DNA of 64,000 nucleotides, from assembly GCA_964503145.1 (NCBI GenBank), contig CAZCYV010000017.1, positions 17,274 to 81,273 on the forward strand. The letters are read 5' to 3'. The notes below the pieces were generated by a model. It was given only the letters and a program-made list of their open reading frames with translations, did no database searches and was not told the DNA's origin. Source of the DNA: RBG-16-57-11 sp964503145. Lineage in GTDB: Bacteria; Chloroflexota; Anaerolineae; Anaerolineales; UBA4823. The translations under genes were made by a program, and so were the position numbers. Of this stretch, positions 10,697 through 20,645 are shown one piece after another (the first letter of the stretch is position 1; every line of letters starts with the position of its first letter).

Positions 10697-12827
10697 CCTT
10701 TTCCGCGCCTGGAGAGGGCGGAAAGATAAATTCGGAGGTCAGGCGGATTGGCGACCGCTGGACGACCGTATAGCGCACAGAAAGCGCCGGGGTTTTCACG
10801 CCATAAGTGGGCGAGAACCATCCCCAAACCGGCGAAACCGCGCCGCTTCCATGGAGCAGCTCTCCTGCGCGCACAATCTGGAACGACTCGGATAGGTGCG
10901 CTTCGCCAGCCTGATCCCGCTCCATATGCAGGCGCACCTGCCCAAGAGGCGAATCCAGCATCACGTCATACCCCCACGCGCCAGGGTTATTAGCCAACAC
11001 CTGCCAGGGCCAATCGGGCAGCAGCCAGTGCAGGCAAACGGTATGCGACCGATCGGTGGAGGCAGGTTTCATGGGATAAACCGTATCGATGATTTCCCAA
11101 TTGCCTGTAGCTCCAACTCGAATATCACGCTGGTGCCACAGGCCCAGGCGGCGATAGCCGTTGTGCCGGGCGGATAAACAGCGCAGCGAACCATCCTGCC
11201 AGCGTTCTTGCTTCAACACCTGCGCCTGCGCCCAATCCACGAAAAGAAACCGCCCAGCGCGACGCATCTGATCCTGGCCATCGATGATAAGCGTGTTGTG
11301 CACCTCGCTGCGCGCCAGGGCATTATCCCACGGCGGTGAGGCGTTATAAAGATACGTGCCGGCGTCTTGGGCCACGTTCAGCCCATGCCACCACAGGTCG
11401 AGATGGAGCTGGTCGGCGTGTCCCGGGCGACCGGAAAATCTTACTGCCCGCAGATAGGCCCAGGAGGCCCCGTCTGGCGAGCGCAGCACATGGGGCGTTT
11501 CGCCGCTCCCACGTCGCTTCTGGCCCGTCGAACGCGGGCTGCTCCCATCGGAGCGACCCGCGCCAAACCACAAGCTCATCTCATCCCAGAGACCGGGCGC
11601 AAAGGGTTGCTCGCCGAGAAATGCGCGCCCGGCTGCCTGCAACACAGGACGATAATCCTCCTGAGGGCAGGCGGTGAGCGGCAGGATATACGCCCCATCG
11701 TTAGGCCCCAGATTGGGGACTCGCCCGCTGATCGGATCCACCAGCGCCTGCAGCCAGCGCGTCGCCGCCGACAGACGTCGCAGGGTCTCCCCTGGCAAGG
11801 GCTGCCCCTGGCTTTGTGCCAGATAGTTCATCCACAACGCTGTCTGCAACATCAGCCGATGGTAATTGGTCGAATGCTGGACATACGCGCCGTCGGGGGA
11901 TACCTGCGCCAGAACGCCGCGATTGAACCAGCGCCAGCCCAACTCCCGCCAATGTTTTGCCTGTGGATGAGCCGGAAGGAATAAACCGGCCGTGTATAAC
12001 CCGGCTGCCTCGGTGAGCAGATGGTTGTTGTTTTGCGCCTGTGCATAAATCAATGTGGGCGGGATACGCGCCGCGTGTATGGCTACCGCCTGAATCAGGC
12101 GCGCCTTTTGGGCGGCGCTGGCTTTATCCGAAATTCCAAATATTTGCCGCCCAAAGGTCAGAGCGATCAACCGTATGGCAACTTCCTGCGCCGAAGCCCA
12201 GTGCGGCCCCTGATAAGGGGGGTTAGCCTGCAGGAAAGCGCCGATGAAACACCAGTATGCGGTCGCATAGCGCTCATCCTGGCTGAGCAGATACGCCCGC
12301 CCCAGCGTGTAAGCCCAACCTAAACGGCCTGGCTCCCAAATCCATTTGATATCGAAAGCCCCGGCCGGCGCAGCAGGGATTTGACCTTTTTCATACCGCG
12401 CCCAATGCTCCAACGGCTCAGGCGGGTTCAGTTGCAGCGCGCCTGGCGGCCCGCCAAACAGGCGCACCTTTCCGGCGACGATTTCATCCGCTTGTTGAAT
12501 CAGTTGGTCTTGATCCTGCCGACTCAGGGCTCTCAGCAGTTCATCTTTGCTCGGCGGACTCCACAGTGGCTGGGCGCCTTGCGTGGACATCGCCTCTGCG
12601 GTGCGCAGCGCCTTCTCAGGATCGCAAGCGCGGCGGAAATATCCCAGGCGCAAACCCAGGCGGTACGCGGCATACAGCGCGACCTGCCTTATGCCAAGCT
12701 CGCGCAGAATCGGCAGCAAATATCTCCCTCGCACCCTCTGGCCGGCAGACGGGGGTATTTCTCGCATGCGCCGATGATAGCACATTTCGAGCGGCAACAG
12801 CGCTTTTCGGAACAACCCTGCAAGCAT
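10692..12827 (-). CDS. Heparinase II/III family protein (polysaccharide lyase-like)
   Basis: A large protein (711 residues) with the two-part build of heparinase II/III and alginate-lyase-like proteins. An (alpha/alpha) toroid covers roughly 150-430, with NNNHLLTEAAGLYTAG and STNYHRLMLQTALW. A beta-sheet domain follows from about 450, with GRPGHADQLHLDLWW and HNTLIIDGQDQ. The N-terminus has no clear signal peptide, and a later Met (in HRRMREIPP) could be the real start. Such proteins often sit in polysaccharide export clusters, and a glycosyltransferase follows here. Substrate and lyase activity are not assigned. Confidence 0.8.
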   Translation of the reverse strand: MLAGLFRKALLPLEMCYHRRMREIPPSAGQRVRGRYLLPILRELGIRQVALYAAYRLGLRLGYFRRACDPEKALRTAEAMSTQGAQPLWSPPSKDELLRALSRQDQDQLIQQADEIVAGKVRLFGGPPGALQLNPPEPLEHWARYEKGQIPAAPAGAFDIKWIWEPGRLGWAYTLGRAYLLSQDERYATAYWCFIGAFLQANPPYQGPHWASAQEVAIRLIALTFGRQIFGISDKASAAQKARLIQAVAIHAARIPPTLIYAQAQNNNHLLTEAAGLYTAGLFLPAHPQAKHWRELGWRWFNRGVLAQVSPDGAYVQHSTNYHRLMLQTALWMNYLAQSQGQPLPGETLRRLSAATRWLQALVDPISGRVPNLGPNDGAYILPLTACPQEDYRPVLQAAGRAFLGEQPFAPGLWDEMSLWFGAGRSDGSSPRSTGQKRRGSGETPHVLRSPDGASWAYLRAVRFSGRPGHADQLHLDLWWHGLNVAQDAGTYLYNASPPWDNALARSEVHNTLIIDGQDQMRRAGRFLFVDWAQAQVLKQERWQDGSLRCLSARHNGYRRLGLWHQRDIRVGATGNWEIIDTVYPMKPASTDRSHTVCLHWLLPDWPWQVLANNPGAWGYDVMLDSPLGQVRLHMERDQAGEAHLSESFQIVRAGELLHGSGAVSPVWGWFSPTYGVKTPALSVRYTVVQRSPIRLTSEFIFPPSPGAEKV

Positions 12828-12861
12828 CCGGCGGCGCTAAAACGTGATATTATTTATGGGA

Positions 12862-12883
12862 GTTCGTACCTTCAAGTACAAAC
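12862..12883. repeat. Imperfect inverted repeat in a divergent promoter region
   Basis: GTTCGTAC and GTACAAAC (7 of 8 paired) are separated by six bases in the gap between the heparinase-like gene and the secreted orphan. It may be an operator; there is no other support. Confidence 0.25.
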
Positions 12884-12931
12884 TCTGCATCCAGGTCTTG
12901 AACATCACACCAGTCTGGAAGGATCACGGTT

Positions 12932-13420
12932 ATGAAAAAGTTCTTTTGGCTTCTGCCTGTTTTGGCGCTCTTTCTGATGGGGGGATCGGATCCTGTAGAG
13001 TTGATTCGCTTCACGATCATTAACAAATCTGAATCAGACATTGCCATTCAGCTTCGCGGCGTTCCCAAGGTATGTTGCAACAAAGCGGACACCGTCCAGG
13101 GGGAATTCTATTACCTGCCCGTCGAGAAGGGGAGCAAAGAGCGCCCCACAGTCAAGGTATATACGATTGCTAAAGACACCTACTTCATGCAATTGTTCTA
13201 CATCTCGACCTATGATCCGGTTTACGGCTTTAAGTGCGACCCCACTGTGCCGAATAAGCTCAGCGCAGCCCGCAACCTGCGCCTGGTCGTCCTGCCGTGC
13301 GATCAGCTTCCAACGGCCTGGAGCGTCGGCGAGCCCTCGATGTGGAAGTATCTGCCGTATCCCGTGCCCGATCTGGCACGTTTCTTTAACAACTATTGGA
13401 AAAGCCGCTTTATCTATTGA
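12932..13420 (+). CDS. Hypothetical secreted protein
   Basis: I do not recognise a family. The 162 residues begin with a classic Sec signal peptide (MKKFFWLLPVLALFLMGG). There is no lipobox cysteine near the cleavage region. The mature part has four Cys, including a CC pair (KVCCNKAD), and a beta-rich look, with several aromatic residues near the end. An AAGGA ribosome site precedes the ATG. It stands alone between a divergent gene and a strong terminator, so it is monocistronic. Confidence 0.7.
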   Translation: MKKFFWLLPVLALFLMGGSDPVELIRFTIINKSESDIAIQLRGVPKVCCNKADTVQGEFYYLPVEKGSKERPTVKVYTIAKDTYFMQLFYISTYDPVYGFKCDPTVPNKLSAARNLRLVVLPCDQLPTAWSVGEPSMWKYLPYPVPDLARFFNNYWKSRFIY

Positions 13421-13443
13421 TCCTGTTCCCAGATGATTGGCGA

Positions 13444-13486
13444 ACCAGCCCGGCGCAGGCATGATCTGCGCCGGGCTGGTCATTTT
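13444..13486 (+). terminator. Intrinsic terminator
   Basis: A perfect 15-bp stem (13444-13458 with 13466-13480) with a 7-base loop is followed by CATTTTT. Confidence 0.9.
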
Positions 13487-13572
13487 TCCACGGATTGAGG
13501 TTTCAATGCCCCTGGGCTATGATCCATCTGAACCAGGGCAGAACACCAAGGGTCTGGCATCGGTCAGAAAGC

Positions 13573-14589
13573 CTAGTAGATACTCCCATCCGGCTGGGTC
13601 GAATACAGCACACCCTCAATTGCCGAGAGGTTGTACGCCGTCACATTGCTGCCCGTCCAGTTTCTCAAGTTGAAGGTCGAACCGGCCCCGCTCAAACGGT
13701 AAACTTCGACATCTCTGAAAGTCAGCGGTTCGTTCTTCCGGCAAACCTCAGGGAAGGTGGTGGTGCGCAGGAAATAAACCGCGCCCACGCCATGCAGCGT
13801 GGCAATACCGTTCCCTTCGACCGTCAGGGCAGTCTTGCCGTCAATGCCGATGCCGCGGGCCTGAGTAGCCCAGCCATCTTGCAGAATGCGCGCCAGGAAG
13901 GTCACCAGACGCCCCATACGGTCGCGTTCGACAAAATGACTGTCGGTGATCGTCCCTTGCAGGTACGGCAGGTGCAAGAAATCCCGCTCCAAGGTCAGGC
14001 GCGGGTTGTAAGGGTTTTTCAGCGCCTCGTAGGAGTAGATCGTGTTGCGTTCAGCAGAGAAGGAAAACTCGCCCAGGATCGCCAGCCCGGCGCTGGTGCC
14101 GCCCACGGGCACACCGCGGGCGATCAACGTGTGGATGGCATCCTCGACCGGCGTCCCCTTCCACAGGCGCACGTAATCCCACTGATTGCCGCCAGCGATG
14201 AACAGAGCTTCGGCTTTGAGGATTTGACCGATAACGAATGGATCGTAGGCGGCGCGCTCCTGCTGAAAGATGATCGTCTCGGCCGAGTCCACACCGCCCA
14301 ACTCCTGATACACATACGGATTATAGGCATCGGTGCCGGAGGCGCGAATGACGACAAAATCGCCGCCGCCCGATTTTTCGATCAGCCATCGCATGGCCGA
14401 ATCGACATCGGTATTGCCGCCCATCAGCAGGAAACCCGGCGAAGTCCTGGTCGCCGCATCGCCTTCGTTCCCCAGCAAGTAATATTCGTAACCGTCTGGC
14501 TTGGCCTGTGCCATGCCGCCCGGCGTCAGGACGGCCAATATGAGCACCAGCGCTATTGAGAATTGTAAGAACGAACTAAACTGCTTCAT
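13573..14589 (-). CDS. Secreted cyanophycinase-like peptidase (S51 family)
   Basis: A serine peptidase of the cyanophycinase/dipeptidase E type. The nucleophile elbow GGTSAGLAIL is clear. FLLMGGNTDVDSAMRW and EALFIAGGNQWDYV are the other family motifs. It opens with a signal peptide (hydrophobic 5-22, then AQA), so it should act outside the membrane. I chose the second ATG of an ATG-ATC-ATG string because AAGGAGG lies seven bases before it. Cyanophycinases cut beta-Asp-Arg peptides. Exported relatives often have unknown substrates, and no cyanophycin synthetase is near. Confidence 0.85.
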   Translation of the reverse strand: MKQFSSFLQFSIALVLILAVLTPGGMAQAKPDGYEYYLLGNEGDAATRTSPGFLLMGGNTDVDSAMRWLIEKSGGGDFVVIRASGTDAYNPYVYQELGGVDSAETIIFQQERAAYDPFVIGQILKAEALFIAGGNQWDYVRLWKGTPVEDAIHTLIARGVPVGGTSAGLAILGEFSFSAERNTIYSYEALKNPYNPRLTLERDFLHLPYLQGTITDSHFVERDRMGRLVTFLARILQDGWATQARGIGIDGKTALTVEGNGIATLHGVGAVYFLRTTTFPEVCRKNEPLTFRDVEVYRLSGAGSTFNLRNWTGSNVTAYNLSAIEGVLYSTQPDGSIY

Positions 14590-14700
14590 GATCATCCCTC
14601 CTTTGTGAAACTAAAATCGAATGAAACGGATTGCTGACCAGTTGCATAAATTATACAATGGTTTGCGACCCAAGAAGGGCATATCTCTTCATAAGCATGA

Positions 14701-14706
14701 TATAAT
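14701..14706 (+). promoter_or_regulatory. -10 box for the M29 aminopeptidase
   Basis: A perfect TATAAT lies 42 bases before the TTG start of the aminopeptidase. No convincing -35 is seen. Confidence 0.4.
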
Positions 14707-14748
14707 GAAATCCCTTAATCTAATCTTAAGTTATTTCGAGAGTTCACC

Positions 14749-15858
14749 TTGGCCGACATTCGTTATCAAAAATTCGCCCAAATTCTGGTCGATTATTCCA
14801 CCGCGATCAAGCCCGGCGAACGGGTTGCCATCACCGCCACGACGGAGGCCATTCCGGTCGTGCGCGAGCTGTTCACGCTGATCCTGCAGCGCGGCGCCTA
14901 TCCTCACTTGCTGCTGGATATCCCCGACCAGGAAGAGCTATACTTCGCCCATGCCAGCGATGAGCAGCTCGATTTCATCCCCACTTTCCACAAAATTGCC
15001 TTCGAAGAGTTCCAGGTCTTGATCAAGATACGCAGCGAGACCAATACGCGCGCCCTGACCGACGTCCCCCCTGAACGGCTAACCCGTCGGCAGAAGGGCC
15101 TCTCTCCGCTCCTCGCTGCCCAGATGCGCCGCGGCGCAGATCGCTCCCTGCGCTGGATGGCGACCCTCTTCCCCACCCGCGCCTACGCTATGGAAGCCAG
15201 CATGGGCTATGAGGAATATCAGGACTTCTTCTACCGCGCTTGCAAGGCCGATGAGGCCACGGCTGACCCGGTCGCCGAATGGCAGGCGGTCAGAGCACAG
15301 CAACAGACCTACATCAACCGGCTAGAGGGTCACGACCAGGTGACGTTGCGCGGCCCCAACGTGGACCTGACTCTGTCGATCAAAGGCCGCAAGTTTGTCA
15401 ACGCCTGTGGCCTGGTCAACCTCCCCGATGGCGAAATCTACACCGGGCCGGTGGAGGACTCCGTCAACGGCTGGGTGCGCTACACCTATCCGGCTGTGTA
15501 TCAGGGGCGGGTCGTTTCGGGCATCGAGTTGAAGTTCGAAAACGGCAGGGTCGTCCAGGCGACCGCTGAGAAGAACCAGGATCTGCTCTTGCGCACCCTG
15601 GACAGCGACGCCGGGGCGCGCTATGTCGGCGAGTTCGCCATCGGCACCAACTTTCAAATCGACCGCTTCACTCACAACATTTTGCTGGACGAGAAGATTG
15701 GCGGCAGCTTCCACATGGCGCTGGGCGCAGGCTATCCCGAGACCGGCAGCCAGAACAAGAGCGTCGTGCATTGGGACATGATCTGCGACATGCGCCAGGA
15801 CGCCGAAATCCTGGTGGATGGCGAGGCGATCTACCGTAACGGTGTTTTCCTGGTCTGA
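14749..15858 (+). CDS. M29 family aminopeptidase (AmpS/PepS-like)
   Basis: A 369-residue metalloaminopeptidase of the thermophilic M29 clan, probably cytoplasmic. Family marks are KPGERVAI near residue 23, the metal-site block around DGEIYTGPVEDSVNGW, AEKNQDLL, GEFAIGTN, and HMALGAGYPETGSQNKSVVHWDM at the end. That last block supplies the His, Tyr, His and Asp metal ligands. The start codon is TTG. It releases N-terminal amino acids from peptides. It converges with cydDC, leaving only about 20 bases. Confidence 0.9.
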   Translation: MADIRYQKFAQILVDYSTAIKPGERVAITATTEAIPVVRELFTLILQRGAYPHLLLDIPDQEELYFAHASDEQLDFIPTFHKIAFEEFQVLIKIRSETNTRALTDVPPERLTRRQKGLSPLLAAQMRRGADRSLRWMATLFPTRAYAMEASMGYEEYQDFFYRACKADEATADPVAEWQAVRAQQQTYINRLEGHDQVTLRGPNVDLTLSIKGRKFVNACGLVNLPDGEIYTGPVEDSVNGWVRYTYPAVYQGRVVSGIELKFENGRVVQATAEKNQDLLLRTLDSDAGARYVGEFAIGTNFQIDRFTHNILLDEKIGGSFHMALGAGYPETGSQNKSVVHWDMICDMRQDAEILVDGEAIYRNGVFLV

Positions 15859-15879
15859 TAAGCGTCAGTTTTGTCGCTC

Positions 15880-18800
15880 TTATCCCAGCAAAACCTGGTT
15901 CTGTAAGTCCCACATCTGGCGATACAGGCCTCCTGCTCGCAACAGTTCGTCTTGCCGCCCGCGCTCGACCACCCGCCCTTGATCCAGCACCACGATCTCA
16001 TCCATCGATTCCAGCTCAACCAGGCGATGGGTGATCACCAACAGCGAGCGGTCGTGCGCCAGGGCCAGGATCGAGCGCAGCACCTCGCGCTCGGTGAGCG
16101 CGTCCAGATTCGCAGTGGCTTCATCCAAGACCAGCAAGGGAGCGTCTTGCAAAAGCGCCCGGGCGACCGCCAGGCGCTGACGCTCGCCGCCGCTTAGACG
16201 CAACCCTTGCTCGCCGATCCAGGTATTGTACCCCTGCGGCAGCGATTGGATGAAATCGTGGATCTGAGCGCGCTGCGCCGCCTCGTAGATCTCGGCCTGG
16301 CTGGCCTGGGGTCGGGCGATTCGCAGGTTATCCCATACCGAGGCGCTAAAAAGATAGGCGTTCTGCGAGATCACCCCCACGCAGCGGCGCACATCCTGCT
16401 GGGCGTAGCGACGGATATCCTCTCCCGCCAGCAAAATCTGGCCCTCCTGAAGCTCCCAGAAGCGTACCAGCAGGTTCACCAGTGTGGATTTGCCTGCGCC
16501 GCTTGGGCCGACAACCGCCACCCGACCGCCCACAGGGAGGTCAAAGGAGACATCGGCCAGCGCCAGGGGACTCCCCGATGCGTTTGGGTAGCGGAAACTC
16601 AAATGGCGGATGGATAGGTGGGGCCGCTGTGGGGCGGGCAGCGGCGTCGGCGGATCCTGGACTTCGGCCGGGGCATCAACCAGTTCGAACAGGCGTCGGG
16701 CGGATTGCAAATTGCTTCCGAGGTACTGGGCAGCCAATGGCAGGGGCGCCACGGCCTCGAAGCTGGTCAGCGCAATCAGCGACAAAACAGCCAGATAGAC
16801 GCCCTGAACCTCGCCCTGGCTCACCAGGGAAATAGCGAACGCCAGGACCAGCCATGATCCCAGGTTGGACAGCAACCCAACCAGGGCGCTCTGCAACGCG
16901 CTGATCGCTGCCATGCGCCATTGCGCAGCCGCCAGCGCACGGCTGAGTTGATCGATCCGGGCGGCATGCGCCGCGCTACGCCCATAGGCGATTAATTCTG
17001 ATAACCCCTGGAGGTCTTCGACAATGGCGACCTGCAATTGGGCGCGCAGCACGACCATTTGCTTTGCGGCCCGGCGGCTCAGCCAGCGCGCCAGTAGCGG
17101 GATTCCCAGCCCTGCTGTCAGCCAGACCGCCAGCCAGGCGCGCGCCAGCGGCGCCGCAAAACCCGCCAGCAACCCATAGATCCCCGCCCCTACCAGCAGC
17201 GCCGTCAGAGGCGGCGCTGCCACACGCACATAGAAGCTCTCCAACCCTTCGATGTCGCCCAGAATGCGCGCCAGCAGGTCGCCGCTGCGCAACATCATCA
17301 GCCGCGCGGGCGCCAGCGGTTCCAGCGCCTGGTAGAACCAGACGCGCAGGCGCGCCAGCAAACGGAAGGTGACCTGGTGGGACACATATCGCTCCAGATA
17401 GCGAAAAAGCCCGCGCGCAATCCCAAAGAAACGCACCCCCACAATCGCCACCTGCAACTCAGCGATCGATGGGTGTTGCGCAGCAGCGGAGATAATATAA
17501 GCCGAGGTCGCCATCAGGCCAACTCCGCTCAGGGTCGTCGCCGCCCCCATCAACGCAGAGAGGGCCACCAACCCCCTGAAGGGCCACAGAAAGCCAAGCA
17601 GGCGCCCGGATAAACGTAGAGCAACCAATCCAGTAGGGCGTTCTACCGACTCGCCAGCGCTCAATACTCCAGCGGGCGGCGAAGATGGCAAGAGCGCAGC
17701 AAAGCCAACCGGCGCTGGCTTCTGTCCGCCAGACGATATGGGCGACATCTGGTGGATGGTTGATGCTCCCGCAGCCGGGGCGGCGCCATCGGCATAAGCC
17801 CGCGCCAGACGTCGGTACAGGCCATCGCGCTGCAGCAGTTCGGGATGCGTCCCGCTCTCTACCACCCGCCCCTGATCCAGGACGATGATTTGATCCGCGT
17901 CCCGCGCAGTAGTCAGGCGATGGGCGATGATCAGCGCCGTGCGGCCCTTCAGAAGCCGCGCCAGCGAAATTTGCACCAGCGCCTCGCTCTGCGGATCCAA
18001 GTTGGCCGTCGCTTCATCCAGCACCACCAGCGGCGCATCCACCAGAAAAGCTCGCGCCAGGGCGATGCGCTGTGCCTGGCCCGCGCTCAATCGCGCGCCG
18101 CGCTCCCCGATGATCGTCTGGTATCCTTGCGGCAGCGTCTGAATGAATTCGTGCGCCTCTGCCTGGCGGGCGGCCCGCTCGACTTCTTCCTGACTGGCCT
18201 GCGGGCGCCCCAGGCAAATATTCGCCAGGACGGTATCGTTGAACAGGTAGGGATTCTGAGAAACCCAGGCCACCTGGGAACGCCACACCTCTGGATCCAG
18301 CGCGGACAGCGGCACGCGGTTCACCCTGATCTCGCCGGCCTGCGGTTGGATGAAACCGAGCAGCATAGCGGCCAGGGTGCTCTTTCCGCCGCCGCTGGGG
18401 CCGACCAACGCAGTTTTCTGACCGGCCAACATGCGGAAGGTGACCCCTGCAAGGGAAAGGCGCTCCTCGCCCTGCCCGGCGTAAGAGAAACTCACGTTCT
18501 CGAATTCAATACTCGGCGGCGAGCGGTGAAGGAAAGGGAGCGAAGCCGGGCGGATTTCACCCGGTTGGGACGATTCGCCCATCACCGGCGGGGGCATTTC
18601 CAGAATGGCAAAGATGCGTTGCGCCGCAGCCACCCCTGACATCCCGGCATGGAAACGCGTGCCCAAGAGGCGCAACGGCAGGTAAAATTCCGGCGCCAGC
18701 AACAGCACAAAAAGAGCCTGCTCGAACGGCAATCGGCCATACAGCAAGCGCAACCCCACCTCCACCGCCACCACTGCTGTGCTCAGCGTGGCGACCATCT

Positions 18801-19542
18801 CCAAAACCAGGGCCGAAAGAAAGGTCACCCGCAAAACGCTCATCGTGCGCTGACGGAAACGGTCGCTAACTTCGGCGATCACGCTGGCCTGGGCTGTGCT
18901 GCGCCCTAACAGCTTGAGAGTCGTCAGGCCCTGCAACACGTCCAGGAAATAAGCGCTCATCCGACTGAGAGCCTGCCACTGGCGGCGGGTGAGCGCCTGG
19001 GCGAGGTTGCCAATCAAGATCATGAACAAGAGGATCAAGGGCGCGGTGAGCAAAAGCACCAGGCCAGATAGAGGGTCCAGGGGGAAGACTACAAGCAGGA
19101 ACGTTAATGGAACCAGGGCGGCCAGCGCCAGGCCGGGGAGGTACTGACTGTAATAGGCGTCCAGAGCGTCGATGCCCTCTAAAGCAACGCTAGCCAGTTC
19201 GCCAGTGCGTTCATCACGCGCGTAAAGTGGACCTAACTCCAGAAGGCGCCGAAAAACAGCGGAGCGCAAGTCGGTTTTGATGCGCCTGGCGACAACGCCG
19301 GCGGCCAGTTCACTCCCCCAGGTCAGCGCGGCGCGCAAGGACATCACCCCCAATAAGAGCCACAGCATGGGTAGCGCATCCGCCAGCGTCCAGCCTGCCA
19401 GGTAAACTCGATCCACCACCTGGCTGAACAGGCCAGCCTGCGCTACGGTGAAAACGCCTGCTGCAAGCCCCAAGAGGATGGTGAGCGATAAACTCAATCC
19501 TCTCTTACGGGCCAATCGCAGCAGGCGCTGATCTAAATTCAT
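15880..19542 (-). CDS. CydD-CydC fusion ABC exporter (cytochrome bd assembly)
   Basis: One 1220-residue polypeptide carries two complete ABC exporter halves. Half one (about 1-570) has six hydrophobic segments, Walker A GPSGGGKST and signature LSAGQAQRIAL. Half two (about 650-1220) has six more segments, GPSGAGKST and LSGGERQRLAV. CydD and CydC are normally separate genes whose heterodimer exports cysteine and glutathione and is needed to assemble cytochrome bd. The location straight after cydAB supports that role. A longer frame reaches back into cydB; I chose the ATG at 19542, where the CydD homology begins (MNLDQRLLRLARK). No Shine-Dalgarno sequence is clear. Confidence 0.88.
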   Translation of the reverse strand: MNLDQRLLRLARKRGLSLSLTILLGLAAGVFTVAQAGLFSQVVDRVYLAGWTLADALPMLWLLLGVMSLRAALTWGSELAAGVVARRIKTDLRSAVFRRLLELGPLYARDERTGELASVALEGIDALDAYYSQYLPGLALAALVPLTFLLVVFPLDPLSGLVLLLTAPLILLFMILIGNLAQALTRRQWQALSRMSAYFLDVLQGLTTLKLLGRSTAQASVIAEVSDRFRQRTMSVLRVTFLSALVLEMVATLSTAVVAVEVGLRLLYGRLPFEQALFVLLLAPEFYLPLRLLGTRFHAGMSGVAAAQRIFAILEMPPPVMGESSQPGEIRPASLPFLHRSPPSIEFENVSFSYAGQGEERLSLAGVTFRMLAGQKTALVGPSGGGKSTLAAMLLGFIQPQAGEIRVNRVPLSALDPEVWRSQVAWVSQNPYLFNDTVLANICLGRPQASQEEVERAARQAEAHEFIQTLPQGYQTIIGERGARLSAGQAQRIALARAFLVDAPLVVLDEATANLDPQSEALVQISLARLLKGRTALIIAHRLTTARDADQIIVLDQGRVVESGTHPELLQRDGLYRRLARAYADGAAPAAGASTIHQMSPISSGGQKPAPVGFAALLPSSPPAGVLSAGESVERPTGLVALRLSGRLLGFLWPFRGLVALSALMGAATTLSGVGLMATSAYIISAAAQHPSIAELQVAIVGVRFFGIARGLFRYLERYVSHQVTFRLLARLRVWFYQALEPLAPARLMMLRSGDLLARILGDIEGLESFYVRVAAPPLTALLVGAGIYGLLAGFAAPLARAWLAVWLTAGLGIPLLARWLSRRAAKQMVVLRAQLQVAIVEDLQGLSELIAYGRSAAHAARIDQLSRALAAAQWRMAAISALQSALVGLLSNLGSWLVLAFAISLVSQGEVQGVYLAVLSLIALTSFEAVAPLPLAAQYLGSNLQSARRLFELVDAPAEVQDPPTPLPAPQRPHLSIRHLSFRYPNASGSPLALADVSFDLPVGGRVAVVGPSGAGKSTLVNLLVRFWELQEGQILLAGEDIRRYAQQDVRRCVGVISQNAYLFSASVWDNLRIARPQASQAEIYEAAQRAQIHDFIQSLPQGYNTWIGEQGLRLSGGERQRLAVARALLQDAPLLVLDEATANLDALTEREVLRSILALAHDRSLLVITHRLVELESMDEIVVLDQGRVVERGRQDELLRAGGLYRQMWDLQNQVLLG

Positions 19543-19592
19543 GCTTGCCAGGCGCAGCCACTCCCGGCGTAAAGGCGTAAGCCAGCCGTGCG

Positions 19593-20624
19593 CTAATACA
19601 CCAGGGGCGAGCGGGTGGTGAGCCGCTTGCGGAACACCCAATAGCTCCAGGCCTGATACGCCAGGACGATCGGCACGAAGATCAAAGCCACGATGGTCAT
19701 TACCTGCAGCGTGTAGGGGCTGGATGAGGCGTTGTAGATGGTCAGACTATACTCCGGGTTGATCGAAGAGATCATCACCCTGGGGAACATGATCATAAAC
19801 GCCGTGACCACAGAAAAGGCGATCGTCACTGCGGTGGTCAAAAAGGCCCAGCCATAGCGCTCTCTGCGCAAGAAGAAGCCGGTCAACAGGATGGACGCCA
19901 TGCCGGTGATAGGGACAATCCCGGGATTTACGCCCAGGCGCTGATAAATATCGGTGGCGAAATAAGTGGCAACCAACAACGCCAGCAACACCAGGACAAC
20001 CGCCGGCCATAGACGGCTGGCGGCCGCCTGTGCCATCTCCTTTATCTCGCCGTCGGTCTTAAGGCTAAGGAAGATCGCCCCATGCAAGGTAAAGGTCAAC
20101 AAGGTCGCCACGCCTGCCAGTAAGGCGTAGGGGTTGAGCAGGTTAAAGAAACCGCCGACATAATTCATCTGCGCGTCGATGGGCATGCCGCGCACCAGGT
20201 TGCCGAATGCCACCCCCAGGAGCAGCGCCGGGATAGCGCTCCCCAGGAAGATCAACCAGTCCCACAGATTGCGCCAGCGGGGGTTTGCATCTTTGCTGCG
20301 GTACTCAAGGGCCACGCCACGCCCAATCAGGGCCAGCAAGAGCAGGAAAAGCGCCAGGTAAAAGCCGCTGAACAGCGTCGCATACCACTGCGGAAAAGCG
20401 GCGAAGGTCGCCCCACCAGCGGTCAGAAGCCAGACCTCATTGCCATCCCAATGCGGGCCGATGGTATTGATCATCAAACGGCGCTTGACATCCACCGTCT
20501 CGGGGTCCTTGCTTCGGCTCAGGAAAGGCAACAGGATACCCACGCCAAAATCGAAGCCCTCCAGCACGAAGAAACCGATATACAGCACTGCGATGAGCAC
20601 AAACCAGATGATGTTAAGATCCAT
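19593..20624 (-). CDS. cydB: Cytochrome bd quinol oxidase subunit II
   Basis: A 343-residue membrane subunit of cytochrome bd, with about eight or nine hydrophobic segments. It begins with a typical FFVLEGFDFGVGILLPFL and contains NTIGPHWDGNEVWLLTAGG, the CydB hallmark around residues 53-71. With CydA it forms the quinol oxidase that reduces oxygen at high affinity without proton pumping. It follows cydA by 21 bases and leads into cydDC, so all are one operon. Confidence 0.95.
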   Translation of the reverse strand: MDLNIIWFVLIAVLYIGFFVLEGFDFGVGILLPFLSRSKDPETVDVKRRLMINTIGPHWDGNEVWLLTAGGATFAAFPQWYATLFSGFYLALFLLLLALIGRGVALEYRSKDANPRWRNLWDWLIFLGSAIPALLLGVAFGNLVRGMPIDAQMNYVGGFFNLLNPYALLAGVATLLTFTLHGAIFLSLKTDGEIKEMAQAAASRLWPAVVLVLLALLVATYFATDIYQRLGVNPGIVPITGMASILLTGFFLRRERYGWAFLTTAVTIAFSVVTAFMIMFPRVMISSINPEYSLTIYNASSSPYTLQVMTIVALIFVPIVLAYQAWSYWVFRKRLTTRSPLVY

Positions 20625-20645
20625 CTCTCGCCTCCATCCTGTGGA

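Noticed and set aside
13505..13555. Second terminator for the cyanophycinase-like gene
   Set aside because: The stem has a bulge and a long loop and no T run on the - strand.
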